The notes below the pieces were generated by a model. That model saw only the letters and a list, made by a program, of their open reading frames with translations, was not told the origin of the DNA and did not search any database. A stretch of 64,000 nucleotides of DNA from Leisingera sp. S132 (lineage in GTDB: Bacteria > Pseudomonadota > Alphaproteobacteria > Rhodobacterales > Rhodobacteraceae), in NCBI RefSeq assembly GCF_025144465.1, contig NZ_CP083553.1, positions 1,300,001 to 1,364,000 on the forward strand. The letters are read 5' to 3'. The translations under genes were made by a program, and so were the position numbers. Numbering within the stretch: the first letter of the stretch is position 1; every line of letters begins with the position of its first letter. Positions 28,789 to 37,331 of this stretch are shown one piece after another.

Positions 28789-29916
28789 ATGCGTGCGGAA
28801 ACCCAGAATATCGTCGCAGACATCGAGAAATCGCTGGAACTGCTGGCCCAGCGGTTGAACTGGGAAACCGCCGAATACCGGCTGGAAGAGTTTAACGCGC
28901 GCGTCGAAGACCCCAATCTTTGGGACGATCCGGAGGCGGCACAAAAACTGATGCGCGAGCGCCAGGCGCTGGTGGATTCCATTGATACCTACAAGGGCAT
29001 CAAGCAGGATCTGTCGGATAACATCGAACTGATAGAGCTGGGTGAAATGGAAGACGACGCCGAGGTGGTCAAGGACGCCGAGGCGGCGCTGGCGGCGCTC
29101 AAGGAGAAGGCGGCCGAAAAAGAGCTGGAGGCGCTGCTGGATGGCGAGGCGGATGCCAATGACACCTTTCTGGAAATCAACGCAGGTGCCGGCGGCACCG
29201 AGAGCTGCGACTGGGCCTCGATGCTGGCGCGGATGTATGTGCGCTGGGCTGAAAAGAAGGGCTACAAGGTCGAGCTGCAGTCCGAAAGCGCGGGCGATGA
29301 AGCGGGTATTAAATCCGCCGCCTACAAGATTTCCGGACACAACGCCTATGGCTGGCTGAAATCCGAAAGCGGCGTGCACCGGCTGGTGCGCATTTCGCCC
29401 TATGACTCGGCGGCAAAGCGGCACACCTCGTTCAGCTCCGTCTGGGTCTATCCGGTGGTGGACGACAATATCGAGATCGAGGTGAACCCTTCCGATATCC
29501 GCGTTGACACCTACCGTTCCTCGGGCGCGGGCGGCCAGCACGTGAACACCACCGACTCGGCGGTGCGGATCACCCACATCCCGACCGGCATCGTGGTGAC
29601 CTCGTCGGAGAAATCCCAGCACCAGAACCGCGACATCGCCATGAAGGCGCTGAAATCGCGACTCTACCAGCAGGAACTGGACCGCCGCAACGCCGCCATC
29701 AACGAGGCGCATGAGGCCAAGGGCGATGCCGGCTGGGGCAACCAGATCCGCTCTTATGTTCTGCAGCCCTACCAGATGGTGAAGGACCTGCGCACCCAGC
29801 ATGAGACCTCTGACACCAAAGGCGTGCTGGACGGAGATCTGGATGGCTTCATGGCCGCAACTCTTGCGCTGAACGTGTCCGGCAAGAGCCGCGCTGACGC
29901 GCAGGCTGAGGGCTGA
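28789..29916 (+). CDS. prfB: Peptide chain release factor 2
   Basis: RF2 recognises UGA and UAA stop codons and triggers peptide release. The 375-residue protein carries G-A-G-G-Q-H-V-N near 250 (the GGQ catalytic loop). The stop-recognition tripeptide region reads I-S-P-Y-D-S where E. coli has S-P-F, which identifies RF2 rather than RF1 but with Tyr for Phe. The frame is continuous: the programmed +1 frameshift of many prfB genes is absent. AAGGA at 28778-28782 gives the start at 28789. An intrinsic terminator follows. Confidence 0.96.
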   Translation: MRAETQNIVADIEKSLELLAQRLNWETAEYRLEEFNARVEDPNLWDDPEAAQKLMRERQALVDSIDTYKGIKQDLSDNIELIELGEMEDDAEVVKDAEAALAALKEKAAEKELEALLDGEADANDTFLEINAGAGGTESCDWASMLARMYVRWAEKKGYKVELQSESAGDEAGIKSAAYKISGHNAYGWLKSESGVHRLVRISPYDSAAKRHTSFSSVWVYPVVDDNIEIEVNPSDIRVDTYRSSGAGGQHVNTTDSAVRITHIPTGIVVTSSEKSQHQNRDIAMKALKSRLYQQELDRRNAAINEAHEAKGDAGWGNQIRSYVLQPYQMVKDLRTQHETSDTKGVLDGDLDGFMAATLALNVSGKSRADAQAEG

Positions 29917-29956
29917 TCTATTTTTGACGCCGCTTTGGGTGTCTTTCAGAACCGGA

Positions 29957-29993
29957 AGGGGGGCGGCCTGCGCGGGCTGCCCCTTTGTTTTTT
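29957..29993 (+). terminator. Rho-independent terminator of prfB
   Basis: GGGCGGCC and GGCTGCCC form an 8-pair stem (one G-T pair) around a short GC loop and run into CTTTGTTTTTT. It starts about 40 bases after the stop. Confidence 0.8.
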
Positions 29994-30077
29994 GGGCTGG
30001 CCTGCCAGGGCCGGGACCGCAGCATGAATCATGCATCCGCAAAGCATTTTATTCTGCGGGTTTCGCGGCTAGGTTCA

Positions 30078-30102
30078 AATGAAGCATTTCTGATGCTTCA
30101 TT
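30078..30102. repeat. AT-rich inverted repeat
   Basis: AATGAAGCAT-TTCTG-ATGCTTCATT, a perfect 10-bp inverted repeat followed by CAAAAA, 67 bases before the DUF2189 gene. It could be an operator or a weak terminator. Confidence 0.4.
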
Positions 30103-30168
30103 CAAAAAGACGCAGGCCATCCGCAACAGGACAGAAGACAGGGCCTGCCTGAGGGGAGGAGTAGCGTC

Positions 30169-30939
30169 ATGACACCTGAAAAGCCCTTTGGCGTGCCGCC
30201 GCTGCAGCCGGTCACGACGCAGATGCTGTTCGAGGCACTGCGCCGGGGCTGGGCGGATTACCGCAGGATGCCGCTTTACGGGCTGTTCTTTGCTGCCGTC
30301 TATGTGCTGGCAGGCTGGGTGATGGCCTGGATCACCGTGCGCACCGGCACCACCTACTGGCTGGTGCTGGCGGCCATCGGTTTCCCGCTGATCGGTCCCT
30401 TTGCCGCGGTTGGCCTTTATGAGGTGTCGCACCGGCTGGAACAGGGCAGGGGGATTGCGGTCGGACGGATCCTGGGCGTGGTTCTGCAGCAAAGCCGCCG
30501 ACAGCTGCCGTCGATCTGCGCCATCATCGTGGTGGTGTTCCTGTTCTGGTTCTTCCTCGGCCACATGATCTTTGCCCTCTTCCTAGGGCATGCGACGATG
30601 ACCAATATTTCCACCTCGGCAGAGGTGTTCCTGACCGCAAACGGGCTGACCATGCTGGCAGTCGGCACCGTGGCGGGGGCACTGTTTGCCTTGCTTCTCT
30701 ACATGATCACGGTGATTGCCTTGCCGCTGCTCCTGGACCGGGAGGTGGACTTTGTCACCGCCATGATCACCAGCTTCCAGTATGTGCAGCAAAACTTCGT
30801 GGTGATGATGATCTGGGCCGGAATGATTGCGGTCCTGACCTTTGCGGCGCTGCTGCCATGGTTCCTGGGGCTGTTCCTGGTGCTGCCCCTCTTGGGCCAC
30901 GCCACTTGGCACATCTACAGGCTGGCTGACGCGAGTTAG
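30169..30939 (+). CDS. DUF2189 integral membrane protein
   Basis: A 256-residue inner-membrane protein with about six helices, for example [17 protein letters not shown] and [13 protein letters not shown]. The DUF2189 marks are [20 protein letters not shown] near 80-100 and [12 protein letters not shown] at the C-terminus. The family is often near cytochrome oxidase genes in Rhodobacteraceae, but none is here; function unknown. GGGGAGGAG precedes the ATG. Its stop is 2 bases from the stop of the convergent HTH gene. Confidence 0.88.
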   Translation: MTPEKPFGVPPLQPVTTQMLFEALRRGWADYRRMPLYGLFFAAVYVLAGWVMAWITVRTGTTYWLVLAAIGFPLIGPFAAVGLYEVSHRLEQGRGIAVGRILGVVLQQSRRQLPSICAIIVVVFLFWFFLGHMIFALFLGHATMTNISTSAEVFLTANGLTMLAVGTVAGALFALLLYMITVIALPLLLDREVDFVTAMITSFQYVQQNFVVMMIWAGMIAVLTFAALLPWFLGLFLVLPLLGHATWHIYRLADAS

Positions 30940-30941
30940 CG

Positions 30942-31739
30942 TCAGTGGAAGGGCTGGGCCGTGTCCAAAAGACGCCGGTGGAAGGGCAACAGGGCGTCCT
31001 CGTCGGCAAAGCCCGCGCTTCGGGCGGCCGCCAGAACCTGGGACGTGTCGCGGCCAAGATGTTCATAGACCATTCGTGTAACCCGCTCCCCGGTACCGCT
31101 TTCCCGGACGGTGCGGGCGACATATCCCGACCAGAAGTTGTTCTGCAGGGATGCCACCCGCGCCAGGTAGTTGAACGAGTAGGTCATCGCCTTGCGCCGG
31201 GCGATAACAAAGGCCACGCCGTCCTCGTGGCCACTGATATAGCCGCGGAACTCCCGGACGTCCGGGCTGGATGGGAGGCCTTGGCTCAGCATCGCCTCTT
31301 TGGCCTCGAACCCCTTGATATAGGTGACGCCAGCCTCGCGGAACACATAGACAAGGCCAATTACGAATTTATCTTCATTGATAAAACTGCGGCGTGTGAA
31401 CCGGTAAAACCCAGAAGGGAAAAACTCCTCGGTCAGCTGTTGAACGCCATGGCCAAGGAAATCAGCCAGAAATGCGCCGTTTACAACCTGACCCGCCTTT
31501 GAAAGCGTCTCAACCGGGTCCAGCAGGATACGCGCATCCACGTCAAAGAAACGGCAAATACGGTCCAGAATATCCGGGCGCGGAAAGCTCTCGCCGGAGA
31601 GGTAGCGGTTGAATTGCGTGCGGTTGATGCCCAGCTGGCGCGACAGCTCTGAAATCGACCGGTACTGCCGCGCCAATTGACGCAAGTTCGCGCCAAACAT
31701 GTTCCTCAGGTCAGCTGGAGAGCGGTTCTGGCTGTTCAT
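30942..31739 (-). CDS. HTH (XRE-type) transcriptional regulator
   Basis: A 265-residue protein with a Cro/CI-type HTH at about 12-70 (A-N-L-R-Q-L-A-R-Q-Y, S-E-L-S-R-Q-L-G-I-N-R-T-Q-F-N-R-Y-L-S-G). The C-terminal 190 residues contain F-Y-R-F-T-R-R-S-F and F-R-G-Y-I-S-G-H-E-D-G and match no sensor domain I recognise. CGTCAG repeats in the upstream gap (31818, 31841, 31863, 31926) could be binding sites. It probably controls itself and the divergent small gene; this is inferred from layout. Confidence 0.8.
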   Translation of the reverse strand: MNSQNRSPADLRNMFGANLRQLARQYRSISELSRQLGINRTQFNRYLSGESFPRPDILDRICRFFDVDARILLDPVETLSKAGQVVNGAFLADFLGHGVQQLTEEFFPSGFYRFTRRSFINEDKFVIGLVYVFREAGVTYIKGFEAKEAMLSQGLPSSPDVREFRGYISGHEDGVAFVIARRKAMTYSFNYLARVASLQNNFWSGYVARTVRESGTGERVTRMVYEHLGRDTSQVLAAARSAGFADEDALLPFHRRLLDTAQPFH

Positions 31740-31817
31740 TCGGGGTCCTGACGGTTCGGCATTTACGTAGAATTTTCCCTTTTTGCCGGTAGGTTATGCC
31801 AGTAGTGGGCATCGGCA

Positions 31818-31931
31818 CGTCAGCCTGTGAGACCAATTGGCGTCAGGGGTGTCTCTACTTCACGTCAGGAGGCTAGCCGAACTGACACAAAATGCAATAG
31901 CAGGACTCGTTTTTTGTCATGTTGGCGTCAG
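31818..31931 (+). repeat. Four CGTCAG direct repeats between divergent genes
   Basis: CGTCAG occurs at 31818-31823, 31841-31846, 31863-31868 and 31926-31931; the first three are spaced 23 and 22 bases, about two helical turns, and each is preceded by a purine-rich CA or GG. This region separates the HTH regulator from the small gene at 31975. Confidence 0.35.
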
Positions 31932-31974
31932 CTCAATTGCTTCAGAATTGATGGGCGGCAATATGAGGACTGGT

Positions 31975-32325
31975 ATGATTGGAGTCATTTTATGGAGTGA
32001 CGCTCCCCTGACCAAAGCCGTGATCTGGTGCGATGACCAGGGGGACCTTGCTTTTTACACAAATAAGCATGGGGCGGAGTGTGCTGAACTTAATCCGGGG
32101 GACTGGGTTGAGTTTGATGTAACCCTGAGTGGCAATGTCAGGGTTGCCGAAAATCTCGCGATTGTTCTGGAGCAGGGCAGCCCGGATCTCGCGGACCGGC
32201 TGAGTGCAACGGCGGAGTGCAAGGCGGCGGATGCCGGCAGCCAGGAGCAGAAGGTTATTCCTTTCCCGCTGCAGGCAGCAGAAAAGCGGCGCGTTGCCGC
32301 ACCGCTTCAAACCGTTCAGCGATAG
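31975..32325 (+). CDS. Small hypothetical protein
   Basis: A 116-residue cytosolic protein. The start at 31975 (M-I-G-V-I-L-W-S-D-A-P) is chosen because AGGA sits five bases upstream and the tryptophan-rich N-terminus (V-I-W-C-D-D-Q-G-D-L-A-F-Y) looks like a folded small beta domain; earlier ATGs at 31951 and 31963 are also in frame. N-P-G-D-W-V-E-F-D-V resembles an OB/cold-shock-like strand pair but this is weak. The last 40 residues are low-complexity and charged. It is divergent from the HTH regulator. Confidence 0.6.
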   Translation: MIGVILWSDAPLTKAVIWCDDQGDLAFYTNKHGAECAELNPGDWVEFDVTLSGNVRVAENLAIVLEQGSPDLADRLSATAECKAADAGSQEQKVIPFPLQAAEKRRVAAPLQTVQR

Positions 32326-32352
32326 CACGGCCCGCTCAGGGCCGGGCCAGGG

Positions 32353-32913
32353 TCAGTTGCCGCGCAGCAGGGCGGCGACACCGGTGCGGGCAATCTCAGC
32401 CAGACCCAGCGGGCGCATCAGATCGGCAAAGGCATCGATCTTGTCCGGTGCGCCAGTGATTTCAAACACAAAGCTGTTCAGGGTGCTGTCAACCACATTG
32501 GCGCGGAAGATATCCGCCAGCCGCAGCGCTTCGACGCGCTTGTCGCCTTCGCCGGCCACCTTCAGGATTGCCAGTTCCCGCTCCACCGCGGCGCCTTCAA
32601 CCGTCAGGTCATGCACGTCACGGACTGACACGATCCGGCCCAGCTGTGCCTTGATCTGCTCGATCACCTGCGGGGTGCCGGTGGTGACGATGGTGATGCG
32701 CGACAGATGGCCGGTATGGTCCACCTCCGCCACGGTAAGGCTTTCGATGTTGTAGCCGCGGCCCGAAAACAGGCCGATCACCCGGGCTAGAACGCCGGGT
32801 TCGTTTTCCACCAGAACCGCAATGGTATGGCGTTCCTGCACGTCCGAAAACGTCGGGCGCAGGTTGTAGGCAGAATGGCGGTTGGAGCCTTTTTTGATAT
32901 GCAGGGCAGACAT
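32353..32913 (-). CDS. ilvN: Acetolactate synthase small (regulatory) subunit
   Basis: The 186-residue regulatory partner of acetolactate synthase, which gives the enzyme full activity and valine feedback inhibition. It has an N-terminal ACT domain about 28-100 (H-T-I-A-V-L-V-E-N-E-P-G-V-L-A-R-V-I-G-L-F-S-G-R-G-Y, abbreviated: V-E-N-E-P-G-V-L and G-R-G-Y-N-I-E-S-L) and a C-terminal ALS_ss_C domain (I-F-R-A-N-V-V-D). It lies 89 bases downstream of ilvB in the same operon, with two AT-rich hairpins between them. Confidence 0.96.
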   Translation of the reverse strand: MSALHIKKGSNRHSAYNLRPTFSDVQERHTIAVLVENEPGVLARVIGLFSGRGYNIESLTVAEVDHTGHLSRITIVTTGTPQVIEQIKAQLGRIVSVRDVHDLTVEGAAVERELAILKVAGEGDKRVEALRLADIFRANVVDSTLNSFVFEITGAPDKIDAFADLMRPLGLAEIARTGVAALLRGN

Positions 32914-32939
32914 CAGTCGCCGTCCTTTCGTTTGTCGCT

Positions 32940-32988
32940 GCCAAAAGTTTTCAGAAAACTTTTGGCAAAATTCTTCACAAGAATTTTG
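32940..32988. repeat. Paired AT-rich hairpins between ilvB and ilvN
   Basis: GCCAAAAGTTTTC-A-GAAAACTTTTGGC (32940-32966) is followed at once by CAAAATTCTT-CAC-AAGAATTTTG (32966-32988). Both stems are perfect and AT-rich against a GC-rich background. They may protect or partially terminate the ilvB message before ilvN. Confidence 0.6.
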
Positions 32989-33002
32989 CGGCGCGGCCGC
33001 GG

Positions 33003-34754
33003 TTACACCAGCACTGCGCCGCCGGCCTGGATAACGCCCTGCGTCTCCGCCTCGCCCAGCAGCATCTCGTTATGCGCCTTGCCCGACGGGATCATCGGGA
33101 AGCAGTTCTCGTGCTTCTCGACCAAGCAGTCGAAGATCACCGGACCGTCATATTCGATCATCTCCATGATCGCATCATCCAGGTCCTTGGGATCGCTGAC
33201 GCAGATGCCCTTGCAGCCGAAGGCCTCGGCAAGTTTCACAAAATCGGGCAGCGCCTCGGACCAGCTGTGGCTGTAACGCTCGCCGTGCAGCAGCTCCTGC
33301 CACTGGCGCACCATGCCCAGGCGCTCATTGTTGAGGATGAATTGCTTTACCGGCAGGCGGAACTGCACCGCAGTTCCCATTTCCTGCATGTTCATCAGCC
33401 AGGATGCTTCGCCCGCGACGTTGATCACCAGCGCGTCCGGGTGCGCCATCTGGGCACCGATCGAGGCCGGGAAACCATAGCCCATGGTGCCGAGGCCGCC
33501 AGAGGTCATCCAGCGGTTCGGATCCTCAAAACCCAGGTACTGCGCCGCCCACATCTGGTGCTGGCCGACCTCGGTGGTGACATAGCGGTCGCGGCCCTTG
33601 GTCAGCGCCTCCAGACGCTGCAGCGCATACTGCGGCTTGATGGTCTTTTCCGAGTTCTTGAAGGACAGGCAGTTCACGGCACGCCATTCGTTGATCTGCT
33701 TGTGCCACTTGTCCAGCGCCTCTCGGTTCACCTTGCGGCCGCGCGATTTCCAGATCTTCAGCAGGTCCTCCAGCACATGGGCGACGTCACCGACAATCGG
33801 GATATCGACCCGGATCACCTTGTTGATCGAGGAGGGGTCGATGTCGATGTGGGCCTTCTTCGATTTCGGGCTGAAGGCGTCGATACGGCCGGTGATCCGG
33901 TCATCGAAGCGGGCGCCGATGTTGATCATCAGGTCGCAGCCGTGCATCGCCATGTTGGCCTCGTAAAGCCCGTGCATCCCCAGCATCCCCAGCCAGTTAT
34001 TGCCGGAGGCCGGATAGGCGCCAAGCCCCATCAGGGTCGAGGTGACCGGAATGCCGGTGGCATCCACCAGTTCGCGCAGCAGCTGGCTGGCTGCGGTGCC
34101 GGAGTTGATGACGCCGCCGCCGGTATAGAACACCGGGCGCTTGGCCTTCTCGATGGCCTCGACCAGCTCGGTGATCTCCTCCATATCACCTTTGACTTGC
34201 GGCTGGTAATGCGAGGCCGATGGTTTCGGCCCCTGATACTTGCCGTTGGCGAACTGCACGTCCTTGGGAATGTCGACGAGAACCGGGCCGGGACGGCCGG
34301 ACTTGGCGACGTGGAACGCCTCGTGCAGAGTACCGGCCAAAGCATCAGTATCCTTGACCAGCCAGTTGTGCTTGGTGCAGGGGCGGGTGATGCCGACGGT
34401 ATCGGCCTCCTGGAAGGCGTCGGAGCCGATCATGAAGGTCGGAACCTGTCCGGTCAGAACCACGATCGGGATCGAGTCCAAGAGCGCATCTGTGAGGCCG
34501 GTCACCGCATTGGTGGCACCGGGACCGGAGGTCACCAGCACGACACCGGGCTTGCCGGTGGAGCGGGCATAGCCCTCAGCGGCGTGCACCGCGCCTTGCT
34601 CATGGCGGACCAGCACGTGACGGATATCATTCTGCAGAAAGATCTCGTCATAGATCGGCAGCACGGCGCCGCCTGGGTATCCGAAGACTACGTCCACACC
34701 CTGGTCCTTCAGGGCTTGGACAACCATCTTTGCGCCGGTCATTTCACGTGTCAT
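33003..34754 (-). CDS. ilvB: Acetolactate synthase large (catalytic) subunit
   Basis: The 583-residue TPP/FAD enzyme makes acetolactate or acetohydroxybutyrate in valine, leucine and isoleucine synthesis. The N-terminal TPP-binding domain has F-G-Y-P-G-G-A-V-L-P and the activating Glu in V-R-H-E-Q-G-A-V-H-A-A-E-G; then the middle FAD domain; then the C-terminal domain with G-D-x-x-F-like region A-G-E-A-S-W-L-M and the Mg-binding N-N-E-R-L-G-M. The start at 34754 fits the family. A leader attenuator lies 40 bases upstream, so expression is set by charged branched-chain tRNAs. Confidence 0.96.
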   Translation of the reverse strand: MTREMTGAKMVVQALKDQGVDVVFGYPGGAVLPIYDEIFLQNDIRHVLVRHEQGAVHAAEGYARSTGKPGVVLVTSGPGATNAVTGLTDALLDSIPIVVLTGQVPTFMIGSDAFQEADTVGITRPCTKHNWLVKDTDALAGTLHEAFHVAKSGRPGPVLVDIPKDVQFANGKYQGPKPSASHYQPQVKGDMEEITELVEAIEKAKRPVFYTGGGVINSGTAASQLLRELVDATGIPVTSTLMGLGAYPASGNNWLGMLGMHGLYEANMAMHGCDLMINIGARFDDRITGRIDAFSPKSKKAHIDIDPSSINKVIRVDIPIVGDVAHVLEDLLKIWKSRGRKVNREALDKWHKQINEWRAVNCLSFKNSEKTIKPQYALQRLEALTKGRDRYVTTEVGQHQMWAAQYLGFEDPNRWMTSGGLGTMGYGFPASIGAQMAHPDALVINVAGEASWLMNMQEMGTAVQFRLPVKQFILNNERLGMVRQWQELLHGERYSHSWSEALPDFVKLAEAFGCKGICVSDPKDLDDAIMEMIEYDGPVIFDCLVEKHENCFPMIPSGKAHNEMLLGEAETQGVIQAGGAVLV

Positions 34755-34794
34755 CTGCTTTTTGCTCCAATTGGCGGCATCGTCCGTTACGCAT

Positions 34795-34824
34795 AAAAAA
34801 AGCCCCCGATTTCTGATCGGAGGC
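34795..34824 (-). terminator. Attenuator terminator of the ilv operon
   Basis: On the minus strand GCCTCCGAT pairs with ATCGGGGGC (with a T-G pair) around CAGAA and is followed by seven T (34795-34801). The GCC start overlaps the 3' arm CCCATGCGC of the competing antiterminator, so the two structures exclude one another. Confidence 0.85.
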
Positions 34825-34869
34825 GCATGGGTTCGATTATGGTCTACCGTTACCGGCCCATGCGCTTGG
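34804..34869 (-). promoter_or_regulatory. Antiterminator pairing of the ilv attenuator
   Basis: GCGCATGGG in the leader codons (about 34858-34866) is complementary over nine bases to CCCATGCGC (34823-34831). The second arm overlaps the 5' arm of the terminator stem, giving mutually exclusive folds. Confidence 0.75.
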
Positions 34870-34903
34870 TTCCTACGATTACGACTAGGGTGGTCACTGC
34901 CAC
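34850..34903 (-). CDS. ilv leader peptide
   Basis: A short frame starting at GTG (34903) encodes M-A-V-T-T-L-V-V-I-V-G-T-K-R-M-G-R and ends in TAA at 34850; a second GTG (34897) gives the 15-residue M-T-T-L-V-V-I-V-G-T-K-R-M-G-R and has better spacing from GAGGAG (about 9 versus 3 bases). Valine, isoleucine and leucine codons (L-V-V-I-V) occur in a row, and the R-M-G codons form the GCGCATGGG arm of the antiterminator. Ribosomes slowed at these codons would favour the antiterminator; completion would favour termination. Known as the ilv attenuation principle; here read from sequence. Confidence 0.85.
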   Translation of the reverse strand: MAVTTLVVIVGTKRMGR

Positions 34904-34929
34904 AGGCTCCTCTTTGCGTTGCGGGCGAC

Positions 34930-34956
34930 ATTATGTCTGCCGGGCAGGGGCGTCAA
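34930..34956 (-). promoter_or_regulatory. Candidate promoter of the ilv leader
   Basis: On the minus strand TTGACG (34951-34956) and CATAAT (34930-34935), spacer 15 bases, which is short. Transcription would start near 34923, just before the ribosome site of the leader. Confidence 0.4.
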
Positions 34957-35158
34957 CCGCGAAAGCTGTCAAAAAACACCTGTTCAGGGACATTTTCTTG
35001 CTCACACCCTGGGGTGCGGCGAAATTTCCGCGAAAATGACGGGGTGTGCCGGTGCGGATTCGTTCAAAACCGGCACTCTCATGTCCCGTTTGTGCCAGAT
35101 CAGCCAATCCGCAGCGGGCAAGCTCACCCTTAGAGAGGCGACAGGGAAGGACATAAAC

Positions 35159-36010
35159 ATGGCTGAACTTGCGGAACTGGTGGACCTGGGGCGCTATCCG
35201 ATCGACAGGCCTGGCTCGCCCGCCTATGCGCGGATGATGGCGGACGTGCAAAGCGAACTGGAAGCTGACGGCTGCGCAGTGCTGCCGGGCTTTGTGCATC
35301 CGGACGGCATCGCAAGGCTGGCAGCCGAAGCTGATACCGTTGCGGATCAGGGGCACAAGTCGTTCAGCCGCACCAACGCATACTTCTCCAAGGACGATCC
35401 GTCGCTGCCGGAAGACCACCCGGTGCGCCAGTTCTATGACCGTTCCAACGCCTTTATTCCCGCCGACAATTTCAGCGCCGCCAGCCCGCTGCGGACAATC
35501 TACGAATTTCGCGGCTTCATGCCCTTCATCCGCGAGGCGCTGGGAGAGCCGGAGAACCGTTTCTTCCGTTATGATGACCCTTTGGCGGATGTGATCATCA
35601 ACATGGTTGAGGAGGGCGACGGCTTCCCCTGGCATTTTGATACCAACAACTACACGGTGACGCTGGCGATCCAGAACGGCGAGGCAGGCGGCGATTTCGA
35701 ATACGCTCCGATGCTGCGCACGCCCACGGATGAAAACTACGACGGCGTTGCGCGGGTGCTGGCGGGCGGCTCGCCCCTGGTGCGCAGGCTGGTGCTGCAG
35801 CCGGGCGATCTGCAGATCTTCCGCGGCCGCTATTCATTGCACAGGGTAGCCCCGGTCGAAGGCCCGAGCAGGCGGTATGTCGGTATCTTCTCCTTTGTCG
35901 AGACTGAGGGCATGTGCGGCGGGGTGGAGCGCACCCGGCAGCTTTATGGCCGCGTCCTGCCGCACCACTACGAACGTGAAGGCCTGCGCGCGGACGCGCT
36001 GCGCGACTGA
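35159..36010 (+). CDS. 2-oxoglutarate/Fe(II)-dependent oxygenase of the HalD/BesD/ArpA type
   Basis: A 283-residue cytosolic non-heme iron oxygenase. The facial-triad motif is W-H-F-D-T-N-N-Y-T (His159, Asp161) and the distal histidine is in Y-S-L-H-R-V-A-P (His228), with R238 or R239 for 2-oxoglutarate. BesD-type halogenases have Gly in place of the Asp, so this copy should hydroxylate or desaturate rather than halogenate; that is inferred. AAGGA at 35147-35151 selects 35159. The likely substrate is a free amino acid or arginine-like metabolite. It is divergent from the ilv operon. Confidence 0.82.
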   Translation: MAELAELVDLGRYPIDRPGSPAYARMMADVQSELEADGCAVLPGFVHPDGIARLAAEADTVADQGHKSFSRTNAYFSKDDPSLPEDHPVRQFYDRSNAFIPADNFSAASPLRTIYEFRGFMPFIREALGEPENRFFRYDDPLADVIINMVEEGDGFPWHFDTNNYTVTLAIQNGEAGGDFEYAPMLRTPTDENYDGVARVLAGGSPLVRRLVLQPGDLQIFRGRYSLHRVAPVEGPSRRYVGIFSFVETEGMCGGVERTRQLYGRVLPHHYEREGLRADALRD

Positions 36011-36076
36011 AAAAAACTGGCGCCCCGGGGGGAGGGCGCCCGGACGGGCACAACAATGTCGCGGCAATGCCGGGGA

Positions 36077-37066
36077 TTACTCCGTCAGCGCGTTATGCCC
36101 GAAATAGAGGAACTCCTTGTCCATTCCCTGCACATCCGCCGCCGCCAGCGACAGGGAGGCCCTATCCAGCATCTTGAAGCTTTTCTGGTCCTTCACCCAG
36201 GTGTCGGCGGGCTGCAGTGTCGACAGCGTATAGGTGGTGGTTTCCGACAGGTAGTGGGTGGGGATCACCACCTTGGGCTGGATCCGTTCCACCAGCGCGT
36301 TGGCCTGCTCATAGGACAGGATGTGCTCAGAGCCGTCCACCGGCAGGGTCAGCACGTCGATGCGCCCGATGGCGTCCCAGAACCCGTCTGCCGGGTCGGG
36401 CCGGTTGTCTCCCCAGATCAGAGTGCGGATGCCGCCGGTCTCCACCACATATGTCACCATATCCATGTGGCCCGGGTTGTTGGGCGGGCAGGCCTCGACC
36501 CCGAACTCGGCCAGGGCGTTGGTCCAGGGGTACCAGCCCGGCGCGACGCAGGCGTGCTTGTCGGCATAACCAGTAATTTTTAAGTCCGCGAACTCGAACG
36601 TGCCCACCATCCGGTCCAGCACCATTGTCGATTGCGGGCGGTCGATGGCGTCATGGTCGAAATGGGTGTGGGTGGACATGGTGATATCCACCAGCGTTTC
36701 CGGGAATTTCTGCTTGAACCACAAGCCCCAGGCGCCGGAGGGATCGTCCCGCCACGGATCAAAAAGGATCGAGGCACCGCCGGGCGAGGTGATCTTGAGG
36801 GCGCAATGGCCGTAGAAATCGATCTTCACTTCGCCATCCGCAAAGGCCGACATGTTCTGCAGATCGATCACATGGTTGTTGTTGCCGGGCTGCAGCCAGT
36901 CGGTTGATTGCGCCTGTGCGCTGGTGCTGCCCAGCAGGCTGGCGGCTGTTCCGACGCCTGCCGCGCCTGCGGCTGCAAAGAAGCTGCGCCGGGACAGGCC
37001 GGGCGCCAGTTCATCCTTGCGGCCGTCGAGCCTGGCCGGTTTCAGGTCCTTCTTTTGCTCATCCAT
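36077..37066 (-). CDS. Tat-exported metallo-beta-lactamase-fold hydrolase
   Basis: A 329-residue periplasmic protein. A Tat signal (S-R-R-S-F-F-A-A-A-G at about 25-34, cleavage near A-Q-A-Q-S) precedes an MBL domain with T-H-T-H-F-D-H-D, the H-x-H-x-D-H metal motif, and later I-W-G-D-N-R-P and P-T-H-Y-L-S. The pattern suits the UlaG/ N-acyl phosphatidylethanolamine phospholipase-like branch of the MBL superfamily; the substrate is unknown. Tat export suggests the metals are loaded in the cytosol. Confidence 0.85.
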   Translation of the reverse strand: MDEQKKDLKPARLDGRKDELAPGLSRRSFFAAAGAAGVGTAASLLGSTSAQAQSTDWLQPGNNNHVIDLQNMSAFADGEVKIDFYGHCALKITSPGGASILFDPWRDDPSGAWGLWFKQKFPETLVDITMSTHTHFDHDAIDRPQSTMVLDRMVGTFEFADLKITGYADKHACVAPGWYPWTNALAEFGVEACPPNNPGHMDMVTYVVETGGIRTLIWGDNRPDPADGFWDAIGRIDVLTLPVDGSEHILSYEQANALVERIQPKVVIPTHYLSETTTYTLSTLQPADTWVKDQKSFKMLDRASLSLAAADVQGMDKEFLYFGHNALTE

Positions 37067-37171
37067 TGGTTCCGTCTCCCTGTTGTTGTCCAGCCGCCGC
37101 CTTGGCGCAGCGATGCAAACAGGCTAGGCGCCGGCAGCCCCCAGGGGTGCCCCGAAAGATTATGGGGGAAA

Positions 37172-37190
37172 TATGGGGGCAATCCCCATA
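37172..37190 (+). repeat. TATGGGG hairpin
   Basis: TATGGGG-GCAAT-CCCCATA, with the same TATGGGGG also at 37161-37168 as a direct repeat. It lies between the divergent MBL and lytic transglycosylase genes. Function unknown. Confidence 0.4.
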
Positions 37191-37331
37191 GTGGCGACGC
37201 ACGCGCCAGCGGCGGGTCCTTGCTGTGCAGGAAATCCGGGCCTTGGCGCTCCTCCCGGTTTCTGGCAGCCTGTTCTGAAAGGATCCGGACGGAGCCGGGC
37301 AGCAAAACACCTCTTGGAGCGGGCAGAGAGC

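Noticed and set aside
28789-28900. A programmed frameshift in prfB
   Set aside because: The reading frame is continuous from a good ribosome site and there is no in-frame UGA near codon 26.
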